Source: Pullulanibacillus sp. KACC 23026 | GTDB lineage: Bacteria > Bacillota > Bacilli > Bacillales > Sporolactobacillaceae | Reading direction: 5' to 3' | DNA: 64,000 bases | Assembly: GCF_029094525.1 (NCBI RefSeq) | Contig: NZ_CP119107.1 | Span: 1,612,001-1,676,000 of the forward strand | Shown: one piece after another, positions 32,434 through 44,043 of the stretch | Position numbering within the stretch: the first letter of the stretch is position 1 | Layout: every line of letters begins with the position of its first letter | The notes under the pieces: model-generated | Told to the model about the DNA's origin: nothing | What the model saw: only the letters and a program-made list of their open reading frames with translations | Database searches by the model: none | Program-made: the position numbers and the translations under genes

Positions 32434-34254
32434 ATGGCAAACGATCGCAAGGCTAGACAGCAGCGGATTCGCAACTTTTCCATTATCGCACATATTGATC
32501 ATGGAAAATCGACGCTTGCAGACCGTATATTGGAACAGACAAGTGCGCTGACGAAACGAGAAATGAAAGAACAAATGCTAGACGCCATGGATTTAGAGCG
32601 TGAGCGAGGTATTACAATTAAGTTAAATGCTGTTCAATTAAAGTATAAAGCGAAGGATGGCGAAACTTACATCTTTCATTTAATTGATACGCCCGGACAC
32701 GTCGATTTTACCTATGAGGTCTCTCGAAGCCTTGCTGCTTGTGAGGGTGCGCTCTTAATTGTTGATGCCGCACAAGGTATTGAGGCCCAGACACTCGCAA
32801 ATGTTTATTTAGCCTTGGAGAATGATTTAGAGATCATTCCTATTATAAATAAAATTGATTTGCCGAATGCGGACCCAGAGCGGGTTAAGCAAGAAGTTGA
32901 GGACGTAATTGGTCTTGACGCATCAGAGGCGGTTTTGACTTCGGCTAAAGCAGGAATTGGTATTGAAGAAGTTTTGGAAGCGATCGTTGAAAAAGTGCCG
33001 GCTCCGTCCGGTGATCCAGACGGTCCGCTGCAAGCTTTGATTTTTGATTCCTTGTATGATCCTTATAGGGGAGTTGTCGCTTATATAAGGGTGGTTGAAG
33101 GTACCGTTAAAGTCGGCGACCGGATTAAAATGATGGCGACGAATAAAGTATTTGAAGTGACTGAACTGGGTGTTTTTACACCAAAGCCTGTTGCTCAAGA
33201 AGAATTAACCGTTGGAGATGTTGGCTTCTTAGCGGGAGCTATTAAAAATGTGGGCGATACACGCGTCGGGGACACCATTACGAGCGCCGAACGCCCGGCA
33301 AGCGAGGCATTGCCGGGTTACCGGAAAATGAACCCCATGGTGTTCTGTGGACTTTATCCGATTGATTCCAGCGACTACAATGATCTGCGTGAGGCTTTGG
33401 AAAAGCTTGAACTCAATGATTCCTCGCTTCAATATGAGGCGGAAACGTCAGAGGCTTTGGGCTTTGGTTTCCGCTGCGGTTTCTTGGGACTTCTTCATAT
33501 GGAAATTATCCAAGAGCGTATCGAACGTGAATTTGGCATTGACCTCATTACGACAGCGCCGAGTGTTATTTATCGTATAACGGATCTTAAAGGGGTTATG
33601 ACCGAAATTCATAATCCATCCGAAATGCCGGACAAGAAGCTCATTGAAAAAGTGGAAGAGCCTTACGTTAAAGCGACGATTATGACGCCGAATGATTATG
33701 TCGGTCAGGTCATGGAGCTTTGTCAGAAGAAACGCGGTGACTTTATCGATATGGTTTATCTCGATGAAAATCGGGTTAACATTACCTATCATATCCCGCT
33801 TTCGGAAATTGTTTATGACTTTTTCGATCATCTGAAATCTAATACAAAGGGCTATGCTTCCTTTGATTATGAAATGTTAGGGTACAGAGAGTCAGATTTA
33901 GTTAAGATGGATATTCTGCTTAACGGTGAACAAATTGATGCGTTATCCATTATTGTTCATAAGGATTTTGCTTATGACAGAGGGAAGGCTATTGTTGAAA
34001 AGTTAAAGGAATTGATTCCGCGTCAACAATTTGAAGTCCCTATTCAGGCTGCGATTGGATTAAAAATCATTGCGCGAACAAATATTAAAGCATTGCGAAA
34101 GAATGTATTGGCAAAGTGTTATGGCGGGGATATTTCCCGGAAAAGAAAGCTTCTTGAAAAACAAAAAGAAGGTAAGAAGCGAATGAAGACAGTCGGACGT
34201 GTTGAAGTACCGCAGGAAGCCTTCATGGCAGTTCTTCGCCTCGACCAAGATTAA
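32434..34254 (+). CDS. lepA: Elongation factor 4 (LepA)
   Basis: A 606-residue translational GTPase acting on stalled or initiating ribosomes. G motifs: [13 protein letters not shown] near 20, RERGITI near 58, [12 protein letters not shown] near 83, [11 protein letters not shown] near 137 and SAKAGIGI near 173. The LepA-specific C-terminal domain is present ([16 protein letters not shown] near 572). Length is normal. It is followed by hemW, as in B. subtilis. Confidence 0.97.
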   Translation: MANDRKARQQRIRNFSIIAHIDHGKSTLADRILEQTSALTKREMKEQMLDAMDLERERGITIKLNAVQLKYKAKDGETYIFHLIDTPGHVDFTYEVSRSLAACEGALLIVDAAQGIEAQTLANVYLALENDLEIIPIINKIDLPNADPERVKQEVEDVIGLDASEAVLTSAKAGIGIEEVLEAIVEKVPAPSGDPDGPLQALIFDSLYDPYRGVVAYIRVVEGTVKVGDRIKMMATNKVFEVTELGVFTPKPVAQEELTVGDVGFLAGAIKNVGDTRVGDTITSAERPASEALPGYRKMNPMVFCGLYPIDSSDYNDLREALEKLELNDSSLQYEAETSEALGFGFRCGFLGLLHMEIIQERIEREFGIDLITTAPSVIYRITDLKGVMTEIHNPSEMPDKKLIEKVEEPYVKATIMTPNDYVGQVMELCQKKRGDFIDMVYLDENRVNITYHIPLSEIVYDFFDHLKSNTKGYASFDYEMLGYRESDLVKMDILLNGEQIDALSIIVHKDFAYDRGKAIVEKLKELIPRQQFEVPIQAAIGLKIIARTNIKALRKNVLAKCYGGDISRKRKLLEKQKEGKKRMKTVGRVEVPQEAFMAVLRLDQD

Positions 34255-34279
34255 TTCGAAAAACTGTGTGAAACCAGAT

Positions 34280-34317
34280 GGGGATGACGAGCTGTTGGTC
34301 ACCCCCTTTAATTTTGA
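34280..34317 (+). terminator. Terminator-like hairpin after lepA
   Basis: GGGGATGAC and GTCACCCCC pair with one mismatch around a 9-base loop, followed by CTTTAATTTT. It may reduce read-through into hemW. Confidence 0.55.
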
Positions 34318-34336
34318 GTAAAGGAGGAGTGAGACA

Positions 34337-35500
34337 GTGATCAAAGCGGCCTATCTCCACATTCCATTTTGTGATCATATTTGCTATTATTGCGATTTTA
34401 ATAAGTATTTAATAAAGAACCAACCGGTAGACGACTATCTGAAAGCGATGGACAAAGAAATACGAACGATGATGACGAGTCATAACCGTTTGGATCTGCA
34501 AACACTCTTTGTTGGCGGAGGAACACCGACTGCGCTAACCCCTGATCAGTTATCTTTCTTTTTAAAAATAGTCAAACAAGCGCTTTGGCATGAGGGGATT
34601 CAAGAGTATACCTTTGAAGCTAATCCAGAAAATATGACAGAAGAAAAATTAAGTCGGATGTATGAAGAAGGGGTTAATCGTCTGAGCATTGGTGTGCAGA
34701 CCTTTAATTCTACCGGCCTCAAAGAAATTGGCCGTCTTCATAGCGTTGAAGAGGTTTATCGCGGTCTTGAACTTGCACGCCACATTGGTTTTGAAAATGT
34801 TTCTATTGATCTGATGTTTGGATTGCCGGGGCAAACGGAGTCGGATCTCGATCGGTCCATTGATGAAGCTCTGAAGCTTCAGCCTGATCACCTTTCAATT
34901 TACGCTCTACAAGTCGAGCCGAAGACGATTTTTTATAATCGGATGAGAAAAGGTGAGCTTCATTTGCCGGGACCCGACCGTGAAGCGGACATGTATGATC
35001 AATTGATTGAACGGTTAGAGGAAAAAGGTTATTTACAATATGAAATCAGTAATTTTGCGAAACCGGGCTATGAAAGTAAACATAATCTCCTGTATTGGCA
35101 AAATGAAATGTATTTTGGTTTTGGTGCTGGAGCACATGGGTACGTTGATGATGAGCGAGTAGTCAATGCAGGTGCGGTAAAAGGTTATATTCGCCGAGTC
35201 GAGGAAACCGGATCGGCGGTTATTTCCACCCATCCTGTCCCGTTAGTTGAACAAATTGAAGAAGAGCTCTTTTTGGGTTTGCGCACTCGGTTTGGAGTGT
35301 CGAAGGAGCGGTTTAAAGAGAAATTCCACAGAGAGATTGAAACGGTTTATGGCGAGGTCATCAGCCGTCTTAAAGAGAAACAGCTGCTCATTGAAGAGGG
35401 TGACCGCCTTATTTTGTCTCAAGAAGGCTTGTTTATCAGCAATGAGGTTTTATCTTACTTTTTACAGCCGACAATCATTGACAAATCCAAAGAAGATTGA
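34337..35500 (+). CDS. hemW: HemW, radical SAM heme chaperone
   Basis: A 387-residue radical SAM protein. The cluster motif CDHICYYCDF (three Cys, then Asp-Phe) is the HemW form; true HemN coproporphyrinogen dehydrogenase has an additional Cys right after. GGGTPTAL near residue 62 and SIGVQTF near 117 are conserved. It likely binds and delivers heme rather than making it. It lies between lepA and hrcA, as in B. subtilis. Confidence 0.92.
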   Translation: MIKAAYLHIPFCDHICYYCDFNKYLIKNQPVDDYLKAMDKEIRTMMTSHNRLDLQTLFVGGGTPTALTPDQLSFFLKIVKQALWHEGIQEYTFEANPENMTEEKLSRMYEEGVNRLSIGVQTFNSTGLKEIGRLHSVEEVYRGLELARHIGFENVSIDLMFGLPGQTESDLDRSIDEALKLQPDHLSIYALQVEPKTIFYNRMRKGELHLPGPDREADMYDQLIERLEEKGYLQYEISNFAKPGYESKHNLLYWQNEMYFGFGAGAHGYVDDERVVNAGAVKGYIRRVEETGSAVISTHPVPLVEQIEEELFLGLRTRFGVSKERFKEKFHREIETVYGEVISRLKEKQLLIEEGDRLILSQEGLFISNEVLSYFLQPTIIDKSKED

Positions 35501-35506
35501 TAAATT
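35478..35506 (+). promoter_or_regulatory. Sigma-A promoter of the hrcA-grpE-dnaK operon
   Basis: Consensus TTGACA (35478-35483), a 17-base spacer and TAAATT (35501-35506) overlap the end of hemW. The predicted start site is just before the CIRCE operator. Confidence 0.85.
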
Positions 35507-35516
35507 TTACTTAGTA

Positions 35517-35543
35517 TTAGCACTCGTTGACACAGAGTGCTAA
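35517..35543 (+). promoter_or_regulatory. CIRCE operator
   Basis: TTAGCACTC, 9 bases, then GAGTGCTAA: a perfect CIRCE element, the binding site of HrcA. It lies between the promoter and hrcA, so the operon is repressed at normal temperature and autoregulated. Confidence 0.97.
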
Positions 35544-35558
35544 CAGGGGTGATAGAAC

Positions 35559-36593
35559 ATGCTAACGGATCGCCAGTTGTTTTTATTTCAATTATTGGTA
35601 GATGACTATATTCGTTCAGCAGAACCAATTGGCTCAAGAACGATATCGAAACGTGACGATGTAACAATCAGTTCGGCTACGATTCGAAACGAATTGGCAG
35701 ATCTCGAGGAAATGGGGTATCTTGAAAAGCCGCATAGTTCTTCTGGGAGAGTGCCTTCGGAAAAAGGGTATCGTTTTTACGTTGATCATTTATTATCCCC
35801 AGAACTTTTAACGAACATTGAATTGACGAATATCCGAAAGGCATTTAAAGACCGTTACTATGAAGTCGAGAAACTGATTCAAGAAACGGCCACATTGCTT
35901 TCTGAATTCACGAATTACACGTCAATTGTTGTAGGACCTGAAGTCTTGGAAACGAAGCTGAAGCAGTTGCAAATTATTCCGCTTAGTTACGAGACGGCCG
36001 TTCTCATTATAGTAACGAACACGGGACATGTGGAAAATCGTACCGTTTCATTCCCAAGCGGAGTAAGTACGGGAGATATTGAGAAGCTGGTTCGAATCGT
36101 TAATGAAAAGTTGCAGGGCGTCCCTTTGTATGCTCTGAAAAACGCGCTTCAAACAGAACTTAACAATCTGCTTAGAGCGCACATTAAAAACTATTCAAAT
36201 GCGATTCGTTTCCTTGATCAAGCTTTTACTTATTCGCCCATCGATTCTATTTTCTTTGGCGGCAAGACGAACATGCTGTCTCAACCCGAGTTCAAGGATA
36301 TTGACAAAGTGCTTCCTCTTTTAAATGTTCTTGAGAAAAAAGAACGTGTGTACGAGCTTTTAAGGAATACTTCGGCTAATGGCATACAAATTAAAATTGG
36401 TCATGAAAATGAACTGTTAGAGGCAAGGGATTGCAGTTTAATCACAGCGACTTATTCAATTGGCGGAGAGCATATGGGGACTTTGGCTGTAATAGGGCCG
36501 ACTCGAATGATGTATCCGCGAGTTGTTTCACTGATGGACCAGGTTTCCAAAGGTTTATCTAAATTTCTTACAGAACGGTATCAAAAAGATTGA
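35559..36593 (+). CDS. hrcA: Heat-inducible transcription repressor HrcA
   Basis: A 344-residue repressor of class I heat-shock genes. A winged-helix N-terminus (RQLFLFQLLVDDY, then SSATIRNELADLEEMGYL split over residues 41-58) is followed by a GAF-like domain and an inserted segment. GroE assists its folding, so repression eases under heat stress. The first gene after CIRCE, as expected. Confidence 0.96.
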   Translation: MLTDRQLFLFQLLVDDYIRSAEPIGSRTISKRDDVTISSATIRNELADLEEMGYLEKPHSSSGRVPSEKGYRFYVDHLLSPELLTNIELTNIRKAFKDRYYEVEKLIQETATLLSEFTNYTSIVVGPEVLETKLKQLQIIPLSYETAVLIIVTNTGHVENRTVSFPSGVSTGDIEKLVRIVNEKLQGVPLYALKNALQTELNNLLRAHIKNYSNAIRFLDQAFTYSPIDSIFFGGKTNMLSQPEFKDIDKVLPLLNVLEKKERVYELLRNTSANGIQIKIGHENELLEARDCSLITATYSIGGEHMGTLAVIGPTRMMYPRVVSLMDQVSKGLSKFLTERYQKD

Positions 36594-36704
36594 TCGAGGA
36601 CATAGTGTTTAAAGAAGATTTAAAGAGAATCTAGGGGTATAATAAATGGTTGTCTGTTCAAGCAGGTGCGTAAAGGTCTAAATCTTGGCCTTTTCTTAAG
36701 GCCG

Positions 36705-36860
36705 GAATTTGCCATCAAGGCAAAACGGTCGCTTACGCTTTTCTATGTCTAGCTTCACCGACCAGCCTTTCGGACAAATCTGACCCCCACTGCGGCGGCG
36801 ACAGCCTCCTCGGGGGGGCAGAATTTGCCATCAAGGCAAAACGGTCGCTTACGCTTTTCT
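36705..36860 (+). repeat. Pair of 40-bp direct repeats between hrcA and grpE
   Basis: The 40 bases at 36705-36744 (starting GAATTTGCCATCAAGGC, ending TACGCTTTTCT) recur without change at 36821-36860. The intervening 76 bases are GC-rich and include CTCCTCGGGGGG. The look is that of a dispersed intergenic repeat element. The right copy ends directly before the grpE ribosome site. Confidence 0.85.
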
Positions 36861-36878
36861 TAAAAGGAGGTGAGTGGG

Positions 36879-37520
36879 ATGAGTGAGAAACCATTAGAAG
36901 AAAAAGAGACTGAACAAACGTTGGATTCGGCTGAAACAGAGGGTCTCGATCAACAGGATAACGTTCTTCAAGATGAGGAGTCGAATTCTGAAGCGGGTAC
37001 TGAATCAGAAGATGTTGAAGCAGAGTCCGCGAGTGATGTGGAGTCTTCTTTTGATGGAGAAGAATTGGCTGCAAAACTAAACCAGTTGGAAGAGAAATTG
37101 AAAGAATCGGCTAACCGGTACCTTCGCCTTCAGGCTGATTATGATAATTTTAGACGTCGTACACGTGAAGAGAAGAGTCAAGAGCGAAAGCTGCGGGCCC
37201 AGGAGCTCGTAACAGATTTGCTTCCAGTACTTGATAATTTTAAACGCGCGCTAGATATTGAAACTACTAGTGAAGAAGCCAAGAGCTTAAAACAAGGCAT
37301 GGAAATGGTCTATCGTCAATTGCAGGATGCCCTTACGAAAGAGGGGGTTGAAGAAGTTGATGCGCTTAATCAGCCATTTGATCCAAATCTTCACCAAGCC
37401 GTCATGCAAGAAGCGGTTGAGGGTGTCCAACCAAACACCGTGCTAGATGTCTTTCAAGCAGGTTATTCACTAAATGGACGAATTATTCGCCCGGCTATGG
37501 TGAAGGTAAGCTCTGAATAA
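36879..37520 (+). CDS. grpE: Nucleotide exchange factor GrpE
   Basis: A 213-residue cochaperone that releases ADP from DnaK. A long acidic N-terminus (residues 1-65) is followed by a dimeric coiled coil (about 66-125, containing RLQADYDNFRRRT) and a beta domain with NPFD-like NQPFDPNLHQAV near 168. A GTG at 36870 overlaps the AAAAGGAGGTGAG site; the ATG at 36879 is the better start. Confidence 0.95.
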   Translation: MSEKPLEEKETEQTLDSAETEGLDQQDNVLQDEESNSEAGTESEDVEAESASDVESSFDGEELAAKLNQLEEKLKESANRYLRLQADYDNFRRRTREEKSQERKLRAQELVTDLLPVLDNFKRALDIETTSEEAKSLKQGMEMVYRQLQDALTKEGVEEVDALNQPFDPNLHQAVMQEAVEGVQPNTVLDVFQAGYSLNGRIIRPAMVKVSSE

Positions 37521-37562
37521 TGAGTGTTTAGAAGTCTAATAAGGCCTTGATTTACATAATGA

Positions 37563-39407
<1,845 letters not shown>

Positions 39408-39461
39408 TCGTTGAAAGCTTCCTTCTAAATATCATCAAACATGTATAGGTAACAAATTGGG

Positions 39462-39512
39462 GAAGAAAGTCAGTTCAAGCAACGCTTGATACCGGCTTTC
39501 TTCTCACCCTTT
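39462..39512 (+). terminator. Terminator between dnaK and dnaJ
   Basis: GAAGAAAGTC and GGCTTTCTTC pair, with AAGC and GCTT extending the inner stem. CACCCTTTTC follows. It separates the CIRCE operon from dnaJ. Confidence 0.6.
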
Positions 39513-39580
39513 TCTAGGTCTTGACCGCTTGCATGGTTGCTTTTTAAATAAGCTGAAAAGTTTTATTAGGGATAATCGGC

Positions 39581-39610
39581 TTGCAACAAGCTTGTTACGG
39601 GTGATAAGAT
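39581..39610 (+). promoter_or_regulatory. Predicted promoter of dnaJ
   Basis: TTGCAA (39581-39586), an 18-base spacer and TAAGAT (39605-39610) lie about 105 bases before dnaJ. No CIRCE element is seen here. Confidence 0.5.
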
Positions 39611-39714
39611 AAGGTGACTTATTTAGGGTCCTTAAGCATTTATTCTTAATAGAATAAGGATGCGGGGGACAAGTGAGACAAATTGAGAGGGACTCTAACC
39701 GGAGGTGAAACCTA

Positions 39715-40833
39715 TTGGCGAAGAGAGATTATTATGAAATCCTAGGTGTGGATCGCAATGCATCTAAGGAAGAAATAAAGAAAGCGTATCGAAAACTAGC
39801 GCGTCAATACCATCCAGATGTAAATAAAGATGATCCAAGCGCGACAGATAAATTCAAAGAAGCAAAAGAAGCGTATGAAACCTTAAGTGATGATCAGAAG
39901 AAAGCGCACTATGATCAATTTGGTCACACGGATCCAAACCAAGGATTTGGCGGCGATGCTGATTTTGGCGGCGGTTTTGGTGATATCTTTGATATGTTCT
40001 TTGGCGGTGGCGGTGCTCGCAGACGGGATCCAAATGCACCTAGACAAGGGGCGGATCTCCAATACACGATGACACTGACATTTGAGGAAGCGGCGTTCGG
40101 TCTTGAGAAGGATATTGAAATTCCAAGAGAAGAAACCTGTAAAACCTGTAATGGTTCTGGGGCAAAGCCGGGTACAACCCCAGACACTTGTTCACATTGT
40201 AATGGAACAGGTCAGTTAAATGTAGAGCAATCCACTCCGTTTGGCCGCATCGTTAATCGCCGTGTCTGCCATTATTGTCAAGGAACCGGTAAAATCATTA
40301 AAGAGAAATGCCAAACTTGCGGGGGGGACGGCCGCGTTAAGACTCGCAAAAAGATTCATATTAAGATTCCAGCAGGTGTTGATGAAGGCCAACAAATTCG
40401 TGTCTCTGGTCAAGGTGAGGCAGGGATTAATGGCGGACCTTCTGGGGATTTGTATGTAGTCTTTACGATCAAGCCACATAAGTTTTTCGAACGAGATGGC
40501 GATGATGTCTTTTGCGAAGTGCCGTTAAACTTTGCACAAGCTACTCTAGGGGATGAAATTGAAGTTCCGACACTCTATGGAAAAGTGAAACTTAAAATTC
40601 CAGCGGGTACTCAGACCGGAACCCATTTCCGACTCAAAGGAAAAGGAATCAAAAATGTAAGGGGCTATGGGCAAGGTGACCAGCATGTTACGGTGACACT
40701 TGTCACGCCAAAGCAATTGTCTGATCGTGAGAGAGAGCTTTTCCGTGAGCTTTCCGAAATTAGCGGTAAACCATTAGCAGAAGAAAACGGTTCTTTTTTT
40801 TCAAGAGTGAAACGCGCTTTTAAGACCGATTGA
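39715..40833 (+). CDS. dnaJ: Co-chaperone DnaJ
   Basis: A 372-residue Hsp40 that delivers substrates to DnaK and stimulates its ATPase. It has a J domain with HPD (residues 33-35), a Gly/Phe region (74-100), and four CxxCxGxG zinc repeats starting with CKTCNGSG near 143. Two C-terminal beta domains follow. The start is TTG at 39715 behind GGAGGTGAAA. Confidence 0.97.
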   Translation: MAKRDYYEILGVDRNASKEEIKKAYRKLARQYHPDVNKDDPSATDKFKEAKEAYETLSDDQKKAHYDQFGHTDPNQGFGGDADFGGGFGDIFDMFFGGGGARRRDPNAPRQGADLQYTMTLTFEEAAFGLEKDIEIPREETCKTCNGSGAKPGTTPDTCSHCNGTGQLNVEQSTPFGRIVNRRVCHYCQGTGKIIKEKCQTCGGDGRVKTRKKIHIKIPAGVDEGQQIRVSGQGEAGINGGPSGDLYVVFTIKPHKFFERDGDDVFCEVPLNFAQATLGDEIEVPTLYGKVKLKIPAGTQTGTHFRLKGKGIKNVRGYGQGDQHVTVTLVTPKQLSDRERELFRELSEISGKPLAEENGSFFSRVKRAFKTD

Positions 40834-40895
40834 GGACATGTCCCAGGAAGTTTATGAAAGTTTATTTTAGAGTTGGGTAAAGAAGGTGAAGAGGG

Positions 40896-41831
40896 TTGAA
40901 GTGGGTCGAAATCTGCATTCATACCTCTCAACAAGCTGTTGATCCTGTTTCAAACATTTTATATGAAGCAGGATCTTCAGGTGTTGTGATAGAGGATCCC
41001 GAAGTGTTAACGAGAGAGTGGACGGATCAATATGGGGAAATCTATGATCTTAGTCCTAGTGATTATCCCGAAACAGGCGTTTATGTCAAAGGGTATCTGC
41101 CTGAGACGGTCTTTCTTCCTGATACGGTCGAACAAATCAGAGAAGCGGTGGATCATCTTGTCGAATATGAGATTGATGTCCAGCCTAATCAGATTTATGT
41201 CGGTGAGGTAAAGGAAGAAGATTGGGCAACGGCATGGAAGAAATATTATAAACCGGTTCGCGTTACGGATTCTTTAGTGATTTCTCCAACATGGGAAGAA
41301 GTGGACAAGTCTAATCCGAATGAGGTTTTGATTGAATTAGATCCAGGGATGGCGTTTGGGACAGGGACGCACCCAACGACCGTTCTTTGCTTAAGAGCAT
41401 TGGAAGGGATCGTCAAAACGGGTGACACTGTGCTGGATGTCGGAACGGGTTCCGGTGTCTTGAGTATTGCGGCCGCCAAATGGGGGGCAAGCCGTGTCTT
41501 AGCTTTAGATTTGGATGACGTGGCAGTCAGATCTGCGCGGGAGAACGTCGAACTGAACCAGGTCGAAAGTCGTGTAGAAGTTCGTCAAAACAATCTTGTT
41601 CAATCAATCCAAGGTCAATATGACGTGATTGTTGCTAATATTTTAGCTGAAATCGTTTTGAAATTAATTGATGATGCCACTCAATTAATGAAACCAAATG
41701 GCTTTCTTGTGCTTTCTGGCATCATTAAAAAGAAGCAGGAAGTAGTCGAACAGGCGCTTCTAAAGGCCGGCCTTACGATTAATGAGGTCTTAGTTGAAGA
41801 AGACTGGGTAGCGATTATCGCTCAGAAATAA
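40896..41831 (+). CDS. prmA: Ribosomal protein L11 methyltransferase
   Basis: A 311-residue SAM enzyme that trimethylates L11. An N-terminal substrate-binding domain is followed by the SAM motif VLDVGTGSGVLSIAAAK near 176-192 and NILAEIV near 246. Start TTG at 40896 with GGTGAAGAGG upstream. It follows dnaJ, as in many bacilli. Confidence 0.95.
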   Translation: MKWVEICIHTSQQAVDPVSNILYEAGSSGVVIEDPEVLTREWTDQYGEIYDLSPSDYPETGVYVKGYLPETVFLPDTVEQIREAVDHLVEYEIDVQPNQIYVGEVKEEDWATAWKKYYKPVRVTDSLVISPTWEEVDKSNPNEVLIELDPGMAFGTGTHPTTVLCLRALEGIVKTGDTVLDVGTGSGVLSIAAAKWGASRVLALDLDDVAVRSARENVELNQVESRVEVRQNNLVQSIQGQYDVIVANILAEIVLKLIDDATQLMKPNGFLVLSGIIKKKQEVVEQALLKAGLTINEVLVEEDWVAIIAQK

Positions 41832-41907
41832 GAGTCACGTTAAGACGGATTCACTTGGAAAAGTTTAGTGAATGTCGGCTTTGTTTAATGAAAGGAGTTC
41901 CCTAATC

Positions 41908-42666
41908 GTGCAGCGTTACTTTGTCAAAGATGATCAGATCCAAGAAGACCAAGTCACTATAAAAGCAGAAGATGCTCATCATATCATGAATGTCATGCGC
42001 ATGAAAGAAGGCGACAAGATTGAAGTGTGTGATGAATCTAACCATGCTTATGTGTGTCAAATCGAGGCCAATCAGAATCTTCAAGTGATTGCTAAACTTA
42101 TACAGCCAATTGAAGAGTCAACCGAATTGCCGATAAGAGTAACGATTGCACAGGGACTTCCAAAAGGAGATAAATTTGAACTTATTGTTCAAAAAGCCAC
42201 TGAGTTAGGAGTCACGGCGGTCCTCCCATTTGCTTCTGAACGGTCAATTGTAAAATGGGATCAAGGACAAAAGGTGCAAAAAAAGCTAGAGCGGCTTCGG
42301 AAAATTGCCAAAGAAGCAGCCGAACAATCTCATCGTGCCTCGCTCCCAACGATTGAAGAGCCCGTTAACTTAAAGGGCCTTATAAGTTTAAAAGAAGCTT
42401 ATACCCATAAGCTCGTTGCTTTTGAAGAGAGCGCGAAACGGGGAGAGCGCCATGGCTTTGCTAACTTGCTTGATACGATCAAGCCCGGAGAGTCATTATT
42501 AGTTGTGATTGGGCCAGAGGGAGGACTTTCCTCTAATGAAGTTAATGAACTGACCCAAAACGGGTTCAGCTGCGCCGGTCTTGGTCCCCGGATATTGAGA
42601 ACAGAGACAGCTTCCTTATATGTTCTTGCTGCTCTTTCCTATCATTTTGAATTAGCTATGAGGTGA
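41908..42666 (+). CDS. rsmE: 16S rRNA m3U1498 methyltransferase RsmE
   Basis: A 252-residue SPOUT methyltransferase. An N-terminal PUA-like domain is followed by the knotted SAM site with IGPEGGLSSNE near 205 and LGPRILRTETA near 228. The longest frame starts at 41872, but GAAAGGAG lies between it and the GTG at 41908, the more likely start. Confidence 0.94.
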   Translation: MQRYFVKDDQIQEDQVTIKAEDAHHIMNVMRMKEGDKIEVCDESNHAYVCQIEANQNLQVIAKLIQPIEESTELPIRVTIAQGLPKGDKFELIVQKATELGVTAVLPFASERSIVKWDQGQKVQKKLERLRKIAKEAAEQSHRASLPTIEEPVNLKGLISLKEAYTHKLVAFEESAKRGERHGFANLLDTIKPGESLLVVIGPEGGLSSNEVNELTQNGFSCAGLGPRILRTETASLYVLAALSYHFELAMR

Positions 42667-42672
42667 TTAATA

Positions 42673-44034
42673 GTGCCATCAGTTGCATTCCATACGTTAG
42701 GCTGCAAAGTGAATCATTATGAAACAGAAGCGATTTGGCAGCTCTTTCAAGCAAATGGATACGAAAGAAAAGAGTTTGAATCCGCATCCGATGTTTATGT
42801 CATTAATACGTGTACCGTAACCAACACAGGGGATAAGAAAAGCCGTCAAGTTATACGTCGTGCGATTCGCCAAAACCCAAATGCGGTTATTTGTGTAACG
42901 GGGTGTTATGCGCAAACGTCGCCAGCAGAGGTCATGGCCATTCCTGGTGTGGATATTGTCGTAGGAACACAGGACCGTGAAAAAATGCTTGAATATATTG
43001 AGCAATATAAAACAGAGCGTGAGCCGATTAACGGTGTCAGTAACATTATGAAGGCACGTGTCTATGAAGAATTGGAAGTTCCAGCCTTCACAGACCGTAC
43101 GCGAGCGTCTTTGAAGATTCAAGAAGGCTGTAACAATTTCTGTACATTTTGTATTATTCCATGGGCGCGCGGCTTGCTTCGTTCACGCGATCCAAAAGCA
43201 GTCCTTGAGCAAGCTCAAAAACTAGTCGATGCTGGCTATAAAGAGATTGTTTTAACGGGAATCCATACAGCAGGCTATGGCGAAGATATGAAAGATTATA
43301 ATTTTGCCCAGTTACTTCGTGATCTTGAATCAAAAGTTGTCGGCATTAAACGGATTCGTATTTCTTCAATTGAGGCAAGCCAAGTGACAGATGAAGTGAT
43401 CGACGTGATTGACCGCTCAACGATCGTGGCGCGTCACCTTCATATTCCGCTTCAATCCGGTTCAGATACTGTTCTGAAACGAATGAGAAGAAAGTATTCC
43501 ACCTCTTTTTATGCGGAAAAAATTGAGAAGTTAAGAAAAGCACTTCCTGATTTTGCATTAACATCAGATGTTATTGTCGGATTCCCAGGAGAGACAGACG
43601 AAGAATTCCAAGAAACGTATAATTTTATTAAAGAGCTTGGGTTTGCTGAGCTTCATGTCTTCCCTTATTCTCAAAGAACGGGGACTCCTGCCGCACGGAT
43701 GCCTGACCAAGTACCTGATGATGTGAAGCATGACCGTGTTCGAAAATTGATTTCTTTGTCGACTCAATTAGCTAAGCAGTATGCATCGCGCTATGAAAAC
43801 GAAGTGCTAGAGGTCATTCCAGAAGAACCGTTCAACAAGGATGCTTCTACAGGACTTTGGGTGGGCTATACAGACAATTATTTGAAAGTCAGATTTCCGG
43901 CTTCCCCTGAACTTGAAGGGAAATTAGTAAGAGTTAAAATTTCACAAGCGGGTTATCCTTATAATCAAGGGCAATTTGTGCGAGTACTTGATGCAACTGC
44001 AGAGAGTCTGGACCAAAAAGCAGCATCACTTTAG
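42673..44034 (+). CDS. mtaB: tRNA t6A37 methylthiotransferase MtaB
   Basis: A 453-residue radical SAM enzyme that converts t6A to ms2t6A at tRNA position 37. The N-terminal UPF0004 domain binds the second cluster (LGCKVNHYETE near 8, CTVTNTGDKKSRQ near 48, TGCYAQ near 80). The radical SAM motif CNNFCTFC lies near 152-159. A C-terminal TRAM domain follows. Start GTG at 42673. Confidence 0.95.
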   Translation: MPSVAFHTLGCKVNHYETEAIWQLFQANGYERKEFESASDVYVINTCTVTNTGDKKSRQVIRRAIRQNPNAVICVTGCYAQTSPAEVMAIPGVDIVVGTQDREKMLEYIEQYKTEREPINGVSNIMKARVYEELEVPAFTDRTRASLKIQEGCNNFCTFCIIPWARGLLRSRDPKAVLEQAQKLVDAGYKEIVLTGIHTAGYGEDMKDYNFAQLLRDLESKVVGIKRIRISSIEASQVTDEVIDVIDRSTIVARHLHIPLQSGSDTVLKRMRRKYSTSFYAEKIEKLRKALPDFALTSDVIVGFPGETDEEFQETYNFIKELGFAELHVFPYSQRTGTPAARMPDQVPDDVKHDRVRKLISLSTQLAKQYASRYENEVLEVIPEEPFNKDASTGLWVGYTDNYLKVRFPASPELEGKLVRVKISQAGYPYNQGQFVRVLDATAESLDQKAASL

Positions 44035-44043
44035 GAGGCTGAC

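Noticed and set aside
34337-35500. hemN coproporphyrinogen dehydrogenase
   Set aside because: The cluster motif ends in Cys-Asp-Phe and lacks the extra Cys of HemN; HemW fits better.
36638-36643. Strong second promoter before grpE
   Set aside because: A TATAAT is present, but no acceptable -35 lies at 16-18 bases; support is too weak to list as a feature.
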